A DNA stretch of 64,000 bases, taken from Proteiniphilum saccharofermentans (GTDB lineage Bacteria > Bacteroidota > Bacteroidia > Bacteroidales > Dysgonomonadaceae). A program made the position numbers and the translations under genes. A model generated the notes under the pieces. The model searched no databases and had not been told where the DNA came from. It was given only the letters and a program-made list of their open reading frames with translations. The stretch lies in NCBI RefSeq assembly GCF_900095135.1, contig NZ_LT605205.1:310001-374000 (forward strand). The letters are read 5' to 3'. This document shows, one piece after another, positions 1 to 9,121 of the stretch (the first letter of the stretch is position 1; each line of letters starts with the position of its first letter).

Positions 1-1
1 G

Positions 2-676
2 GTGATCAAAGCGCTGGAAAAACAAGGTGTGGATTTGATAGAGATCGGTGTGCCGTTCAGTGATCCCATGGCCGACGGGCCGGTGATCCAGGCATCCGGA
101 GCCCGGGCATTGGAAAACGGCATGAGTGTGAAACGTCTTTTCGGACAGCTGGCCGGGATTCGTGAAAAGATGTCGATCCCGCTGGTACTGATGGGATATC
201 TGAACCCGATCATCCAGTTCGGATTCGATAATTATTGTGCGGAAGCGGTGAAGTGCGGCATTGACGGACTCATCATTCCCGATCTGCCGTTTGCCGAATA
301 TATGGATGCCTATAAGCCGATAGCTGAAAAATACGGGTTGCATATTATTATGCTGATCACTCCCGAAACATCGGAAGAACGGATCAGGTTGATAGATGAG
401 CATACTTCCGGCTTTATCTATATGGTCTCGACTGCTTCGGTGACAGGCGCCAAAAATAGTTTCGGGGATGAGAGCCTGGCCTATTTCCGTCGTGTGAACG
501 CGATGCAACTCAAAAATCCCCGCCTGATAGGATTTGGTATCTCCAACAAGGATACATTCAATGCCGCCTGTCGTGAAGCCTCGGGAGCGATCATCGGAAG
601 CAAATTCATTTCACTGTTGGGCAGTGACAAAACAATCGACGAAGCCGTAGCAAGATTAGTGGAAACAATCCGTTAA
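2..676 (+). CDS. trpA: tryptophan synthase alpha subunit, 5'-truncated by window edge
   Basis: This TIM-barrel subunit cleaves indole-3-glycerol phosphate to indole and glyceraldehyde 3-phosphate; indole is then channelled to TrpB. The visible 224 residues begin inside the first barrel strands. The block IEIGVPFSDPMADGP carries the catalytic Glu (residue 14 here, E. coli Glu49) and Asp (residue 25, E. coli Asp60). The phosphate-binding C-terminal part (GFGISNKD, GAIIGSKF) is intact. About 35 N-terminal residues lie upstream of the window, so the GTG at base 2 is not the true start. It is probably the last gene of a trp operon. Confidence 0.96.
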   Translation: MIKALEKQGVDLIEIGVPFSDPMADGPVIQASGARALENGMSVKRLFGQLAGIREKMSIPLVLMGYLNPIIQFGFDNYCAEAVKCGIDGLIIPDLPFAEYMDAYKPIAEKYGLHIIMLITPETSEERIRLIDEHTSGFIYMVSTASVTGAKNSFGDESLAYFRRVNAMQLKNPRLIGFGISNKDTFNAACREASGAIIGSKFISLLGSDKTIDEAVARLVETIR

Positions 677-754
677 GTGATTTTGCAGTTATTTCCGTTT
701 CATTTACCTTTGTGAGCCGTTTATCCCGAAAAGAGGAGATCGGCCAATCTCTCT

Positions 755-1642
755 ATGCTTTTCCAATCGCACATTGGTGAAATGGCCTCATTGTTGACGG
801 CTGTATGCTGGACGCTGAGTGCTATCTTTTTCGAAAAGGCGGGCCGACGGGTAGGTTCTTTGTCGGTGAACATCCTTCGTCTTTTCCTTGGGATACTCTT
901 CCTTGGGATTACTACTCTTTTTACCCGCGGCATGTTTTTTCCAAAGGATGCTACGCTCTACAATTGGGTATGGCTCGGCATTTCCGGCATTATCGGTTTT
1001 TTCCTGGGTGACCTCTTCCTCTTCAAATCCTATACTATTATCGGTTCCCGTACATCCCAGCTTGTGATGAGCCTTGCCCCCATGATCACGGCCGTGGTCG
1101 GATGGTTCTTTCTGGATGAGATCCTTTCGGCGAAAAGCATTCTGGGTATCGTAGTAAGTGTCTCGGGGATCATGATCGCTGTAGCAGGGAAAGGGTTGAA
1201 ACTGAATGTACCCTTGCGCGGTTTTCTTTATGCACTGGGAGGGGCAGCAGGGCAAGCCTTAGGATTGATCCTCAGTAAAAAAGGGATGGGCGATTACGAC
1301 GCCGTGGCTGCTACCCAAATCCGTGCGATATTCGGTTTTTTCTCTTTTGTCCTTTTGGTTACTTTCCTGAATCGGTGGAGAAGGGTCTTCCGTACGGTGA
1401 ATGATGGGACATCCATGAGGTCAATCACTGTGGGAACTATTTTCGGCCCTTTTATCGGTGTGGCTTTGTCGCTCTACGCCGTACAGCATACCGAAACGGG
1501 GATTGCCTCCACGTTGATGGCACTAGTACCTATTTTCATCATTATACCCACTGCCTTTATGTTTAAAGAGAAGATCACCGCCCGTCAGGTAATCGGCGCA
1601 GTGATCAGTATCGCGGGAGCAAGTATCTTTTTTTATAAGTAA
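755..1642 (+). CDS. EamA/DMT-family permease
   Basis: A 295-residue polytopic inner-membrane protein made of two EamA repeats (about residues 8-143 and 153-293), with roughly ten hydrophobic segments. Each repeat ends in the family's typical pattern (FFLDEILSAKSILGIVVSVSG and FMFKEKITARQVIGAVISIAG, split by the conserved acidic/basic loop). The family exports metabolites or amino acids; the substrate cannot be read from sequence. It lies 78 bases downstream of trpA on the same strand. The ATG at 755 gives a start immediately before the first membrane segment, as usual for this family. Confidence 0.88.
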   Translation: MLFQSHIGEMASLLTAVCWTLSAIFFEKAGRRVGSLSVNILRLFLGILFLGITTLFTRGMFFPKDATLYNWVWLGISGIIGFFLGDLFLFKSYTIIGSRTSQLVMSLAPMITAVVGWFFLDEILSAKSILGIVVSVSGIMIAVAGKGLKLNVPLRGFLYALGGAAGQALGLILSKKGMGDYDAVAATQIRAIFGFFSFVLLVTFLNRWRRVFRTVNDGTSMRSITVGTIFGPFIGVALSLYAVQHTETGIASTLMALVPIFIIIPTAFMFKEKITARQVIGAVISIAGASIFFYK

Positions 1643-1740
1643 AACTCAACGGAGATTATATTCCGGAATCACAATCTCCCTTTCGGTGAAAGATTGGGAG
1701 CGGATAATACCTACTCTTCCACGCATATATAATATCCGGG

Positions 1741-2883
1741 TCAATACCCCGGATCCGCATTCTTTCCTCCGGGGAGCGGGGGTATATTGATTTGCGCTTT
1801 CGCGGCCGATACCGCGCCGACAACTCCGATGCCGTTGTGCACGTTGCTGAACGTGATCTCCGGTTCGGAAATCAGTTTGAACGACTCTTCATCGCTGGTG
1901 GGATCGTAATCTCCTGTCAGGTAATAGTGATACAATTCCGGCGATATGGCCGTAAACAACACTTCAATAGGGGGATTGAATACCTCTGTTTTGATAGGCA
2001 CATAGATCGGGTAACCCCATCCGGAATCGACTTCTTTTTCCTCGTAAGTGGTATGGAGATAGTAATAATCAGTGATTGAAAAATCGAGTGTATGGCTGTT
2101 ATCACGAAATAACTTACTGGAGAAAAGTGCCGAATCGAAATGCCTCATCCCTTCGATGGAAGTGCCTTCCGATATCAGATCCTCTAGGAGGCTGTTCCGG
2201 TAAGCTTCCTCGAACACCGGATCATCGTTTGTGTATATATAGAGGTAACGGTCCGGCAGGTCGGGATACTCCCCGATCTTTTCGGCCATCAACCTGAGTC
2301 GAAGCCGGAAACGCTGGTCAGCACCGGAAGAGCCGGCAGTAACCGCCATCTTGATACGCATGTTTTGGTATAAGCCTTCTCCCGAAGAGTAGCCGTTGTT
2401 GATGATCTGTTTGGACGTGAAGAAGATCGTTGTGTCAATCCGGTGGATCTGCGGCGGCACTGGTACGGTGGTTTCCGCCCAAGCGGGTTGAAGCCCTCCG
2501 GCGGATGCTTCTACGCGCACCCGGTCCCCTGCCTGGGGATATACAGTGGAACGGTATACACTTACCAGTGCGGAGTACTCGAAGAGCCTGTCGTGGCCGC
2601 TTACGGTATCTACCCGTACCATCCGCATCGTTTCCCGTTCTTCGCCATTGATGAATAAGGTTAACGCGGCATTTTTCAACAGGCTTCTGTCCGAAAGCGT
2701 ATCGGTATATAAAAAACTCTTGCTGACACTTATCTCGATGAGCGAATCGGGTGAGATGATCCCGTTCATCACGATCTTGGGCACGTGATCACCTAGGTTG
2801 AGTCTGATCTCTTTCTCGCATGCGGATAGGGCGAGTAGCATGCCGGCCAGCAAAATGGTAAAATATCTGTTGTTGGGTTTCAT
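1741..2883 (-). CDS. DUF4249 domain lipoprotein, partner of the TonB receptor
   Basis: A 380-residue lipoprotein with signal peptide and lipobox LSAC (Cys22), followed by the DUF4249 beta-rich fold (start KIVMNGIISPDSLIEISVSKS). In Bacteroidetes such proteins are commonly encoded just downstream of a SusC/FecA-like TonB receptor and are thought to sit at the outer membrane as a SusD-like accessory. Here its start codon adjoins the receptor's stop codon (shared base 2883), so the two are translationally coupled. The transported ligand is unknown. It is the last gene of the sigma/anti-sigma/receptor cassette. Confidence 0.85.
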   Translation of the reverse strand: MKPNNRYFTILLAGMLLALSACEKEIRLNLGDHVPKIVMNGIISPDSLIEISVSKSFLYTDTLSDRSLLKNAALTLFINGEERETMRMVRVDTVSGHDRLFEYSALVSVYRSTVYPQAGDRVRVEASAGGLQPAWAETTVPVPPQIHRIDTTIFFTSKQIINNGYSSGEGLYQNMRIKMAVTAGSSGADQRFRLRLRLMAEKIGEYPDLPDRYLYIYTNDDPVFEEAYRNSLLEDLISEGTSIEGMRHFDSALFSSKLFRDNSHTLDFSITDYYYLHTTYEEKEVDSGWGYPIYVPIKTEVFNPPIEVLFTAISPELYHYYLTGDYDPTSDEESFKLISEPEITFSNVHNGIGVVGAVSAAKAQINIPPLPGGKNADPGY

Positions 2884-5627
2884 CAGAATTTATAAGTATA
2901 AGAAAACGAAGGGATAATGGGGAACATGCAATAACTCTGGTATGCCGGGTAACTCTTTTGCGGGGAGCCGTCCGCGGTGTCGGGGTTATGGGCAAAGTTT
3001 TCGGCAGGCAATACCAGAAATGAGTTATGATGCACATATACGTTGTAGATACTAAAATTCCAGATACCCATCCTGCCGTTCTTCTTGTGGCGATAGTAGT
3101 TGAAACTCAGGTCGAGCCGCTGGTAATTGGGCATCTTGTAATTGTTCCGCTGATGAACGTATTGCTTTTTACTGCCGTCCATATCAATATATTCTTCTAT
3201 CGGGAGGGTGGTCCAGTTTCCGGTGGCGTAGATCCATGAAATATTCAGGTCGAACTTACGGTTGAATTGATGTAAAAGTACGGTATTGATCTTATGACGA
3301 TTATCGTACTTCGCTGGATAGACCTTTCCCTGGTTGATCTCCCCGTTGGGAAACTGCCGTTTTGTCCACGACAGTGTGTAGCCAACCCATCCCGATGTGT
3401 TCCCAAAACTTCTTTTTGCCATTAATTCCAGCCCATAAGATGTTCCGATCCCTTGGGCAATGCGGTCTTCCCAGTTTGTGTTGCTGGCAAGTAGGCTGGC
3501 ACCGTCTTTATATTCTACCTGGTTGGTCGATCTTTTATAGTATGTTTCCGCCGAAAGGTCAAAACCGCGGTATTTCCCATAGACCCCGGCCGAAAACTGA
3601 TAAGACGACAACGGCTTCACATTTTTAGTGATCGGCACCCATAAATCGTTGGGAGAACTTATGTAGCTGCTTTGCAACAGGTGCACGTACTGGTTCATCC
3701 TTCCGTAGGAGGCTTTCAGGGAGAGGTCTTCCGACAAAAGATAACGGGCCGACAGACGGGGCTGGGCGCTCAGGTAGGATTTTCCCTGCACAAAAAATCC
3801 CGACAAATGCACGCCAGCGTTTACTTTTAGCCGCTTCCCAAAATCCATCTCATCCTCGGCATACAAGGATAGTTCCTGCACCCTGACCCGATCGTCGGCA
3901 TACGTGATGGTGTCGTTCCTGCTTCTTTCCCCATTTTCTTCTATCTGGAAGATCCTGCTTTCCTCCGGACGGAAATTGTGCTGGAGCAACGCTGTCCCGA
4001 AGCGGATCAGGTGATTATTGTTGTATGCATAATCAAAATCGAGCCGATACCCCATATCTTTGATACCGGACCTGTATACCGGTTTAAAGAATTGATAGGT
4101 ATTACCCGATTCTTCTTCCTGGGTTTCCGGATTTTTTGAGGAATAAGATGCTTTGTTTTCATAGGAGAGCGAAATATCCGACCGATAGCGGCTATACACC
4201 AGCGTGGCATTTGAAAACAGTTTGTTGTTGACGGCATACGCCCAGTAGAGGGAGGCCATGCGGGTTCCCCAACCTATGTCGATTTTTGAAGTTTCATCGG
4301 AATTTCTGTGATACTCATATTGGATGTCATTGTCAGGGTCATTTACGCCGGAAGCATAAACAGGGTTATAGTTGTAATATTTGGAGATTTCGCTGCTATT
4401 GAAGAAAATTTTATCTTTTCCGTCGTACAGACTCAGATAGATGCGGCTTTTATCCGAAAATTTATAATTGATCTTGGCATTGAGATCATAAAAATAATAG
4501 GCAAAATCTACCTTGTCATAGTTATCCTGATTTTCCCTTTTATTTTTCCTGTTGATGAAATACATTGCCGGACGGGCAAGCAGGTCAAGATAGGTGCGGC
4601 GGAGCGAGAACGAGAACGACGTTTTATCTTTAATGATAGGTCCCTGAAGATTCAAATGGGATGAAATGATTCCGATGGAAGAGGTTCCGGATAGTTTTTT
4701 CATGTCACCGTCGTTCATCCGCACATCCACTACTGATGAGAGGCGGCCTCCGTACCGGGCGGGAAAACTGCCCTTGTAGAAATCCATCGTTTTCACCGCT
4801 TCGGGGTTGAACGTGGAAAAAAGTCCCAGCAGGTGGTGAACGTGGTAGAGGGGATTCCCGTCCACAAGGTAGAGGTTCTCATCGGCATTTCCTCCCCGTA
4901 CATACAATCCGGCCATACCGTCGGTACCCACCGCCACTCCGGGCATCTGTTGTAAAGCCTTGATCACATCGCTTTCCCCCATAAATGCCGGGATCGCTTT
5001 CAGTGTCGCAGAATTAAGGCTTATCTTACCTGTCTCTACGTGTTGTACCGGATTCTTCAGGTTGCCGTCCACCACCACTTCTTTCAGTAGTGGGGACGGT
5101 TGCAGAAAAAAATGGATCGCCGTGTCTTTCGTTACCGTAAAGGGATAGCTTTCGGAGGTATATCCCACGTAACTTGGACGGAGCTCTATCTCGCCTGACG
5201 GAACAGAGAGGCTGTAAAATCCGAAATTATTGCTGACGGCTCCCTGTCCCGAAACCATATCATAAATATTGGCGGCAATCAGCGATTCGTGCGATTCCCG
5301 GTCGTAAATAAATCCGCTGACAGTGACCTCTTTCGGGCGTTTTTTCAGGATAATATATTTCCCCTGTATGACAAAACGGATATTGGTCTTTCCGAAAAGT
5401 GCCTGCAGTGCTTCTTCGAGAGGTTCATCTGTGATCCGGATGGTGACCTTAGGGAAGTCTTTCAATAGAGAAGGACTGTACGAAAAAGTGTAGCCCGACT
5501 GTTTTTCGATTTGCCGAAGCGCCTCGGTAACCGGCTGGTTCTGTACATCCAGGGTAATCCTTTGCTGGGCGAAAAGCGGTGTTTTCAACCAAATAATCAA
5601 TAAAAGAAAGATAGTGTAGCGTTTCAT
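2883..5627 (-). CDS. TonB-dependent receptor with N-terminal STN signalling domain
   Basis: A 914-residue outer-membrane receptor. Order: signal peptide (1-20), STN domain (about 25-95, with the typical VTEALRQIEKQSGYTFSYS), carboxypeptidase-regulatory-like domain (about 99-185), plug (about 205-310, including LYVRGGNADENLYLVDG) and a beta barrel ending in an aromatic residue (YTYKF). The STN domain is the part that contacts a FecR-type anti-sigma factor, and a FecR gene lies 40 bases upstream. This marks a ligand-induced cell-surface signalling receptor that activates its own operon. With the downstream DUF4249 lipoprotein it probably imports a peptide, siderophore or glycan; the ligand cannot be deduced. 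Confidence 0.93.
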   Translation of the reverse strand: MKRYTIFLLLIIWLKTPLFAQQRITLDVQNQPVTEALRQIEKQSGYTFSYSPSLLKDFPKVTIRITDEPLEEALQALFGKTNIRFVIQGKYIILKKRPKEVTVSGFIYDRESHESLIAANIYDMVSGQGAVSNNFGFYSLSVPSGEIELRPSYVGYTSESYPFTVTKDTAIHFFLQPSPLLKEVVVDGNLKNPVQHVETGKISLNSATLKAIPAFMGESDVIKALQQMPGVAVGTDGMAGLYVRGGNADENLYLVDGNPLYHVHHLLGLFSTFNPEAVKTMDFYKGSFPARYGGRLSSVVDVRMNDGDMKKLSGTSSIGIISSHLNLQGPIIKDKTSFSFSLRRTYLDLLARPAMYFINRKNKRENQDNYDKVDFAYYFYDLNAKINYKFSDKSRIYLSLYDGKDKIFFNSSEISKYYNYNPVYASGVNDPDNDIQYEYHRNSDETSKIDIGWGTRMASLYWAYAVNNKLFSNATLVYSRYRSDISLSYENKASYSSKNPETQEEESGNTYQFFKPVYRSGIKDMGYRLDFDYAYNNNHLIRFGTALLQHNFRPEESRIFQIEENGERSRNDTITYADDRVRVQELSLYAEDEMDFGKRLKVNAGVHLSGFFVQGKSYLSAQPRLSARYLLSEDLSLKASYGRMNQYVHLLQSSYISSPNDLWVPITKNVKPLSSYQFSAGVYGKYRGFDLSAETYYKRSTNQVEYKDGASLLASNTNWEDRIAQGIGTSYGLELMAKRSFGNTSGWVGYTLSWTKRQFPNGEINQGKVYPAKYDNRHKINTVLLHQFNRKFDLNISWIYATGNWTTLPIEEYIDMDGSKKQYVHQRNNYKMPNYQRLDLSFNYYRHKKNGRMGIWNFSIYNVYVHHNSFLVLPAENFAHNPDTADGSPQKSYPAYQSYCMFPIIPSFSYTYKF

Positions 5628-5667
5628 ATTATTAAATTCTTACATCAAGGTATATGGAACCGGAACC

Positions 5668-6489
5668 CTATTCCACAAGTATAATATGCGTATCGAGTGT
5701 GAAATTGATGATGTTAATAATTTCGATAATGCTTTCTTGTGTAAAAGAGGAGCTGAATGTCAAGTCCGACTCGCTTTCGGGTAGTTCAATTTGTACCTTA
5801 TAGAAGTGTGACAGCACCATCACTATTTCTTTCAGTCCTGTATTGTTGAAAGTGAGCGATCGGGTCTTACCGTTGATTTCCATCCTGCTGCCGGGGGAAG
5901 TGACATTTACGGTTTCGGTCCTGGCACTGTAATGCACGGTCATACCGGCAGTACACAGAAGGGGGATGACCGGATTGCCGGGCGTGAACCGTACTTTCCC
6001 CGATGCTACGCTGAGGCGGGTATCGTCGTCATCGGCTGTGACGGTAAATTCCGTGCCGAGTACTTCTATTTGCGCCGTAGGTGTGGAAACGATGAATGGT
6101 TTTGCCTCATTGTGGGCAACAACGAACGTTATTTCTCCATGCATCGAAACCCGTCGTTCGGTTTTATCGAAATGTCTGTCATATTTTAGTTTTGCCCCTT
6201 CCTGCATCTCAATACGGGAGTTGTCCGGAAGTGTGAATTCAGTGTGATCGTATCCGGCAATGAGCGTATCACCCCTTTCGGCGGTGAGATACAAAATTCC
6301 TGCCGTGATAACAACTATTGCTACTGCCGCAACACGCCACATCATAATAGGTGACCGCCGTTTCGGAGTGATGCCTAAACGTTCCCCCATTTGAAGCCAA
6401 GCTTTATGGCTATCGAATCTGCCGGGTTGATAGTACCGGGCTACAAAACGTACGGATTCTTCTGTTTTATCGATTTCTAACCGTCGCAT
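5668..6489 (-). CDS. FecR-family anti-sigma factor
   Basis: A 273-residue single-pass inner-membrane regulator. A short cytoplasmic N-terminus (about 1-50) that would bind the sigma factor is followed by one membrane helix (about 51-67, VAAVAIVVITAGILYL). The periplasmic FecR domain (FTLPDNSRIEMQEGAKLKYD, IEVLGTEFTV) and a DUF4974-like C-terminus (TLDTHIILVE) come next. It relays receptor occupancy to the ECF sigma factor. The sigma gene is not adjacent as usual: 1.9 kb with two unrelated genes separates them. The receptor follows immediately downstream. Confidence 0.92.
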   Translation of the reverse strand: MRRLEIDKTEESVRFVARYYQPGRFDSHKAWLQMGERLGITPKRRSPIMMWRVAAVAIVVITAGILYLTAERGDTLIAGYDHTEFTLPDNSRIEMQEGAKLKYDRHFDKTERRVSMHGEITFVVAHNEAKPFIVSTPTAQIEVLGTEFTVTADDDDTRLSVASGKVRFTPGNPVIPLLCTAGMTVHYSARTETVNVTSPGSRMEINGKTRSLTFNNTGLKEIVMVLSHFYKVQIELPESESDLTFSSSFTQESIIEIINIINFTLDTHIILVE

Positions 6490-6594
6490 AACGATCTTAT
6501 ATTTAGAGATAAATTACCCCCGAATCTTGGTCAACAAAATTAATACTATTTTTTAATGATACTTGTCGTACAAGATTCAGGGGTGATAATAATT

Positions 6595-7194
6595 CTAAAA
6601 CTCGTATCCCACTCTCAATCCAATTATTGAACTGTTTTTTTCAGTATACTGTTTTAAATCTACGACGGCATTTTCTTGACGAATCATATTCTTAGTCTTC
6701 ACTTTCAACAAATCATACGAAATAGCAAGAAAAAGAGAACGTTGCTTTACTACATCATAGCTTATTCCTATTGACGGCGAAATGAAAAAATCAGCACTGT
6801 ACTTAATTTCACCGGAGTACTGAAGGTCATTGACATCTATGCCGGCTATTCCCATATCTGTTGAGCCAAAGCCATATCCAATTTTTAAATTAAAAAATGG
6901 CTTTAAATTCGAGTTCGTATTCAATCTATATTTAGAATGAACATATACCGGATAACTCCTTTCCGGAAAAGTACTTTTGTGTTGCATAAGACCTGCTCCA
7001 ATCCCCATTGAGAAATTGTCATTAACTCGATAATAAGGTGAAAGAAAAAATTGATACGCACTGGCATTGTCTTTGTTGCTTATTATTCCATATCCTGCTT
7101 CCAGTTGCAATCCTATTTTTTTGTCCTGTGCCATTATGGCGGGGGAAGAAAATAGGAATAAAACAGATAAACTTAGTAAAATTGTTTCCCTCAT
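6595..7194 (-). CDS. outer-membrane beta-barrel protein, small
   Basis: A 199-residue protein with a clear signal peptide (1-22, ending IMAQ). Alternating aromatic beta-strands and a C-terminal LRVGYEF are typical of eight-stranded porin-like barrels. It has no recognised specific family. It is AT-rich relative to the flanking FecR and sigma genes and lies just downstream of an AT-rich lipoprotein gene (58 bases apart), with which it probably forms a pair. Both genes sit between the sigma and FecR genes, suggesting insertion into the regulatory cassette. Confidence 0.75.
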   Translation of the reverse strand: MRETILLSLSVLFLFSSPAIMAQDKKIGLQLEAGYGIISNKDNASAYQFFLSPYYRVNDNFSMGIGAGLMQHKSTFPERSYPVYVHSKYRLNTNSNLKPFFNLKIGYGFGSTDMGIAGIDVNDLQYSGEIKYSADFFISPSIGISYDVVKQRSLFLAISYDLLKVKTKNMIRQENAVVDLKQYTEKNSSIIGLRVGYEF

Positions 7195-7252
7195 AATTTA
7201 TTCTTCATTATTAATATATCAATAAAACATACCTTAATTTTTACTTTTGTAA

Positions 7253-8305
7253 TTACCACCATCTGAAAAATCTATAATGCAATGGCACTATAAAAGTATA
7301 TGCTCTCAAAGCATCGTAATAAATCTGGGCCTCTCCATAAACATCTTTCTGATAATAGCCTGGTGTAGTAGTTGGGGTGGATATTTCCGTGCCGTTTACT
7401 AAGAAAAATGAGTGATCATGCGAGGAATAACCGTCTATCGTTTTATTGTCGACAACCCTCAGTCCCTGAGGACCAATATGGGCATAAGTTTTTGTAAGCG
7501 CCCAATGGTTATACCACGCTCCAAGAAATCCTTTTTTCCTGAAACAGATATCAAAACCAGCTTTCGTTCTAGCATTATTATCTACAGTCACATCATCCAG
7601 GGTAACCCATATGCGCCTATTGTTCATTTGAAATGTTTTGTCTGGTAACAACTGAAATGGTGCACCAGGGAAGAAAACATCTCCTGCTCGAGTATTTGAA
7701 GGGGAACCCTCGTCTGATATAATCACGACTTCCTCTGGTGGTGTTAGACCAAGCTCTCTTAACTGTTCATAAGTAGAAATGTTTTTCATGTTGACTGTTT
7801 CTCCATCTATAATTATTTCTCCATCACTATTAAGGAATTTAGATAAAGCTGGATCGCTTACGGGAAGGTAAGCAGAATAGTCATCCCCATATTCAGGGAA
7901 ATAAAGAGAAGCATATTTTTTCTTAAATTCCTCGTAGCCGCCTTCTCTATCATAGTATGACTCTGCATCTCTCATCGCATCTACAAAAATATCATAAAGC
8001 GATTTAAAACCATCAATACATAATGTCTTATTTACGTCATTATTGAAAACTTCATCACTACCCTGTCTTGTTGAAACAGATTGATAGGCTTTCAACTTAA
8101 ATACTAAGTCTTGCAATTCACTCTCGCTATTCAGTGTTAATGTATTATTTTTCAATTCTACACTAACACCCATAATCTCCACAAGCCCTTCATTACCGGC
8201 TTGTTCCACAATAGCTTCATCTCTATTGCAACTTGTAATAACAAATGCAAATGCTAACCCAATACAAAGGGTACTAGTTAATAAGAGATACTTTTTTGTT
8301 TTCAT
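7253..8305 (-). CDS. lipoprotein of unknown function (possibly DUF4848-like)
   Basis: A 350-residue lipoprotein with lipobox ITSC (Cys26). The middle part contains a distinctive acidic and aromatic block (YYDREGGYEEFKKKYASLYF, then PEYGDDYSAYLP) and a TPPEEVVIISDEG segment. I recall similar sequence in Bacteroides lipoproteins classed as DUF4848, but this assignment is from memory and tentative. The C-terminal 130 residues are rich in Trp, Tyr and His and end in RFFRWW. AT-rich, and located between the sigma and anti-sigma genes of the TonB cassette. Function unknown. Confidence 0.75.
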   Translation of the reverse strand: MKTKKYLLLTSTLCIGLAFAFVITSCNRDEAIVEQAGNEGLVEIMGVSVELKNNTLTLNSESELQDLVFKLKAYQSVSTRQGSDEVFNNDVNKTLCIDGFKSLYDIFVDAMRDAESYYDREGGYEEFKKKYASLYFPEYGDDYSAYLPVSDPALSKFLNSDGEIIIDGETVNMKNISTYEQLRELGLTPPEEVVIISDEGSPSNTRAGDVFFPGAPFQLLPDKTFQMNNRRIWVTLDDVTVDNNARTKAGFDICFRKKGFLGAWYNHWALTKTYAHIGPQGLRVVDNKTIDGYSSHDHSFFLVNGTEISTPTTTPGYYQKDVYGEAQIYYDALRAYTFIVPLHYRFFRWW

Positions 8306-8430
8306 AATCTTAATTTTTTGTTTCCCTCATGCCTTTTTTAGTCAGGAATTCGGGTAAATAAATATTAAAGTAGTATTCTTATTATATGATGCACGAAAGC
8401 TAAAAATCCCTCACTCGAAAGTGAAGAATT

Positions 8431-8937
8431 TTACGCAAAAAAGAAAAGATACGCATTGAAGTCTTTGTTCCGGAGCGATTGCATGGCGCGAAATACGTGG
8501 TTCTCCACGGTTTTTACCGATAATCCGGTTTGTTCGGCAATCTCTTTGTAGCTTATTCCGTCGCGTTTTGCCATCAGGAAGATCTCGCGACGGCGCTCCG
8601 GTAGTTCGTCTATCATTTTCCAGATACGGGCTTCCATTTCGGCACGTTTCATCTGATCTTCTTCAGCAAACTGTTCGTCGGGGAGTATATCGAGTGAAGT
8701 AGTAGGCTTCGCATCACGGATACGTGTCAGGCAGTTATTCCGGACGGCTGTATAGAGGTATGATTTCACCGACCTGATCGATTCTATCTGTTCCCTTTTA
8801 TTCCAGAGACTCACGAATGTTTCCTGAACCACATCCTCGGCTTCCTCGGCGTTACCCATAAAATGCAAGGCGTACAGACAAAGCTGACGGTAATAAGTGC
8901 AGAAATATCCGGAAAACCTTTTTTCTAAAACTCTCAT
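8431..8937 (-). CDS. ECF RNA polymerase sigma-70 factor
   Basis: A 168-residue ECF sigma factor with region 2 (about 10-75; EEAEDVVQETFVSLWNKR, then SYLYTAVRNNCLTRIR) and region 4 (about 110-160; LPERRREIFLMAKRDGISYK, then EIAEQTGLSVKTVENHVFRA). It would be held by the FecR protein and released when the TonB receptor is occupied, directing transcription of the receptor operon. A TATTTTTG -7 element lies 26 bases upstream of the ATG. It is the first gene of the cassette, but its FecR partner is two genes away. Confidence 0.95.
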   Translation of the reverse strand: MRVLEKRFSGYFCTYYRQLCLYALHFMGNAEEAEDVVQETFVSLWNKREQIESIRSVKSYLYTAVRNNCLTRIRDAKPTTSLDILPDEQFAEEDQMKRAEMEARIWKMIDELPERRREIFLMAKRDGISYKEIAEQTGLSVKTVENHVFRAMQSLRNKDFNAYLFFFA

Positions 8938-8962
8938 TCGTAACCAACAATGAACCCAATTA

Positions 8963-8970
8963 CAAAAATA
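8963..8970 (-). promoter_or_regulatory. Bacteroidetes -7 box upstream of ECF sigma gene
   Basis: On the minus strand the bases read TATTTTTG, an exact match to TAnnTTTG, 26 bases before the sigma start codon. This would give a short leader. No convincing -33 TTTG was identified at the usual spacing. Confidence 0.45.
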
Positions 8971-9017
8971 GTAAAAATGGGAGAATGTTAAAAATGAATT
9001 TTGAAGAGGCTCGTAAG

Positions 9018-9061
9018 ATAAAAATTACCGCCGGACAAATTGCCGCAGCGGTAATTTTTAT
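9018..9061 (-). terminator. symmetrical hairpin terminator
   Basis: Perfect 14-base arms (ATAAAAATTACCGC and its complement at 9048-9061) surround a 16-base loop. Each arm ends in an A/T tract, so it can end transcription in either direction. It lies between the oxidoreductase stop (9122) and the sigma start (8937), separating the two minus-strand units. Confidence 0.8.
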
Positions 9062-9121
9062 AATAGATGAAAAACTATCCTTCAATGTTACCTAACAAAA
9101 GTTAAATCTCTGTTCGATTTG

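Noticed and set aside
1651-1679. GGAGATT/AATCTCC inverted repeat as terminator
   Set aside because: Arms are seven bases with a 15-base loop and no T tract. Too weak to call.
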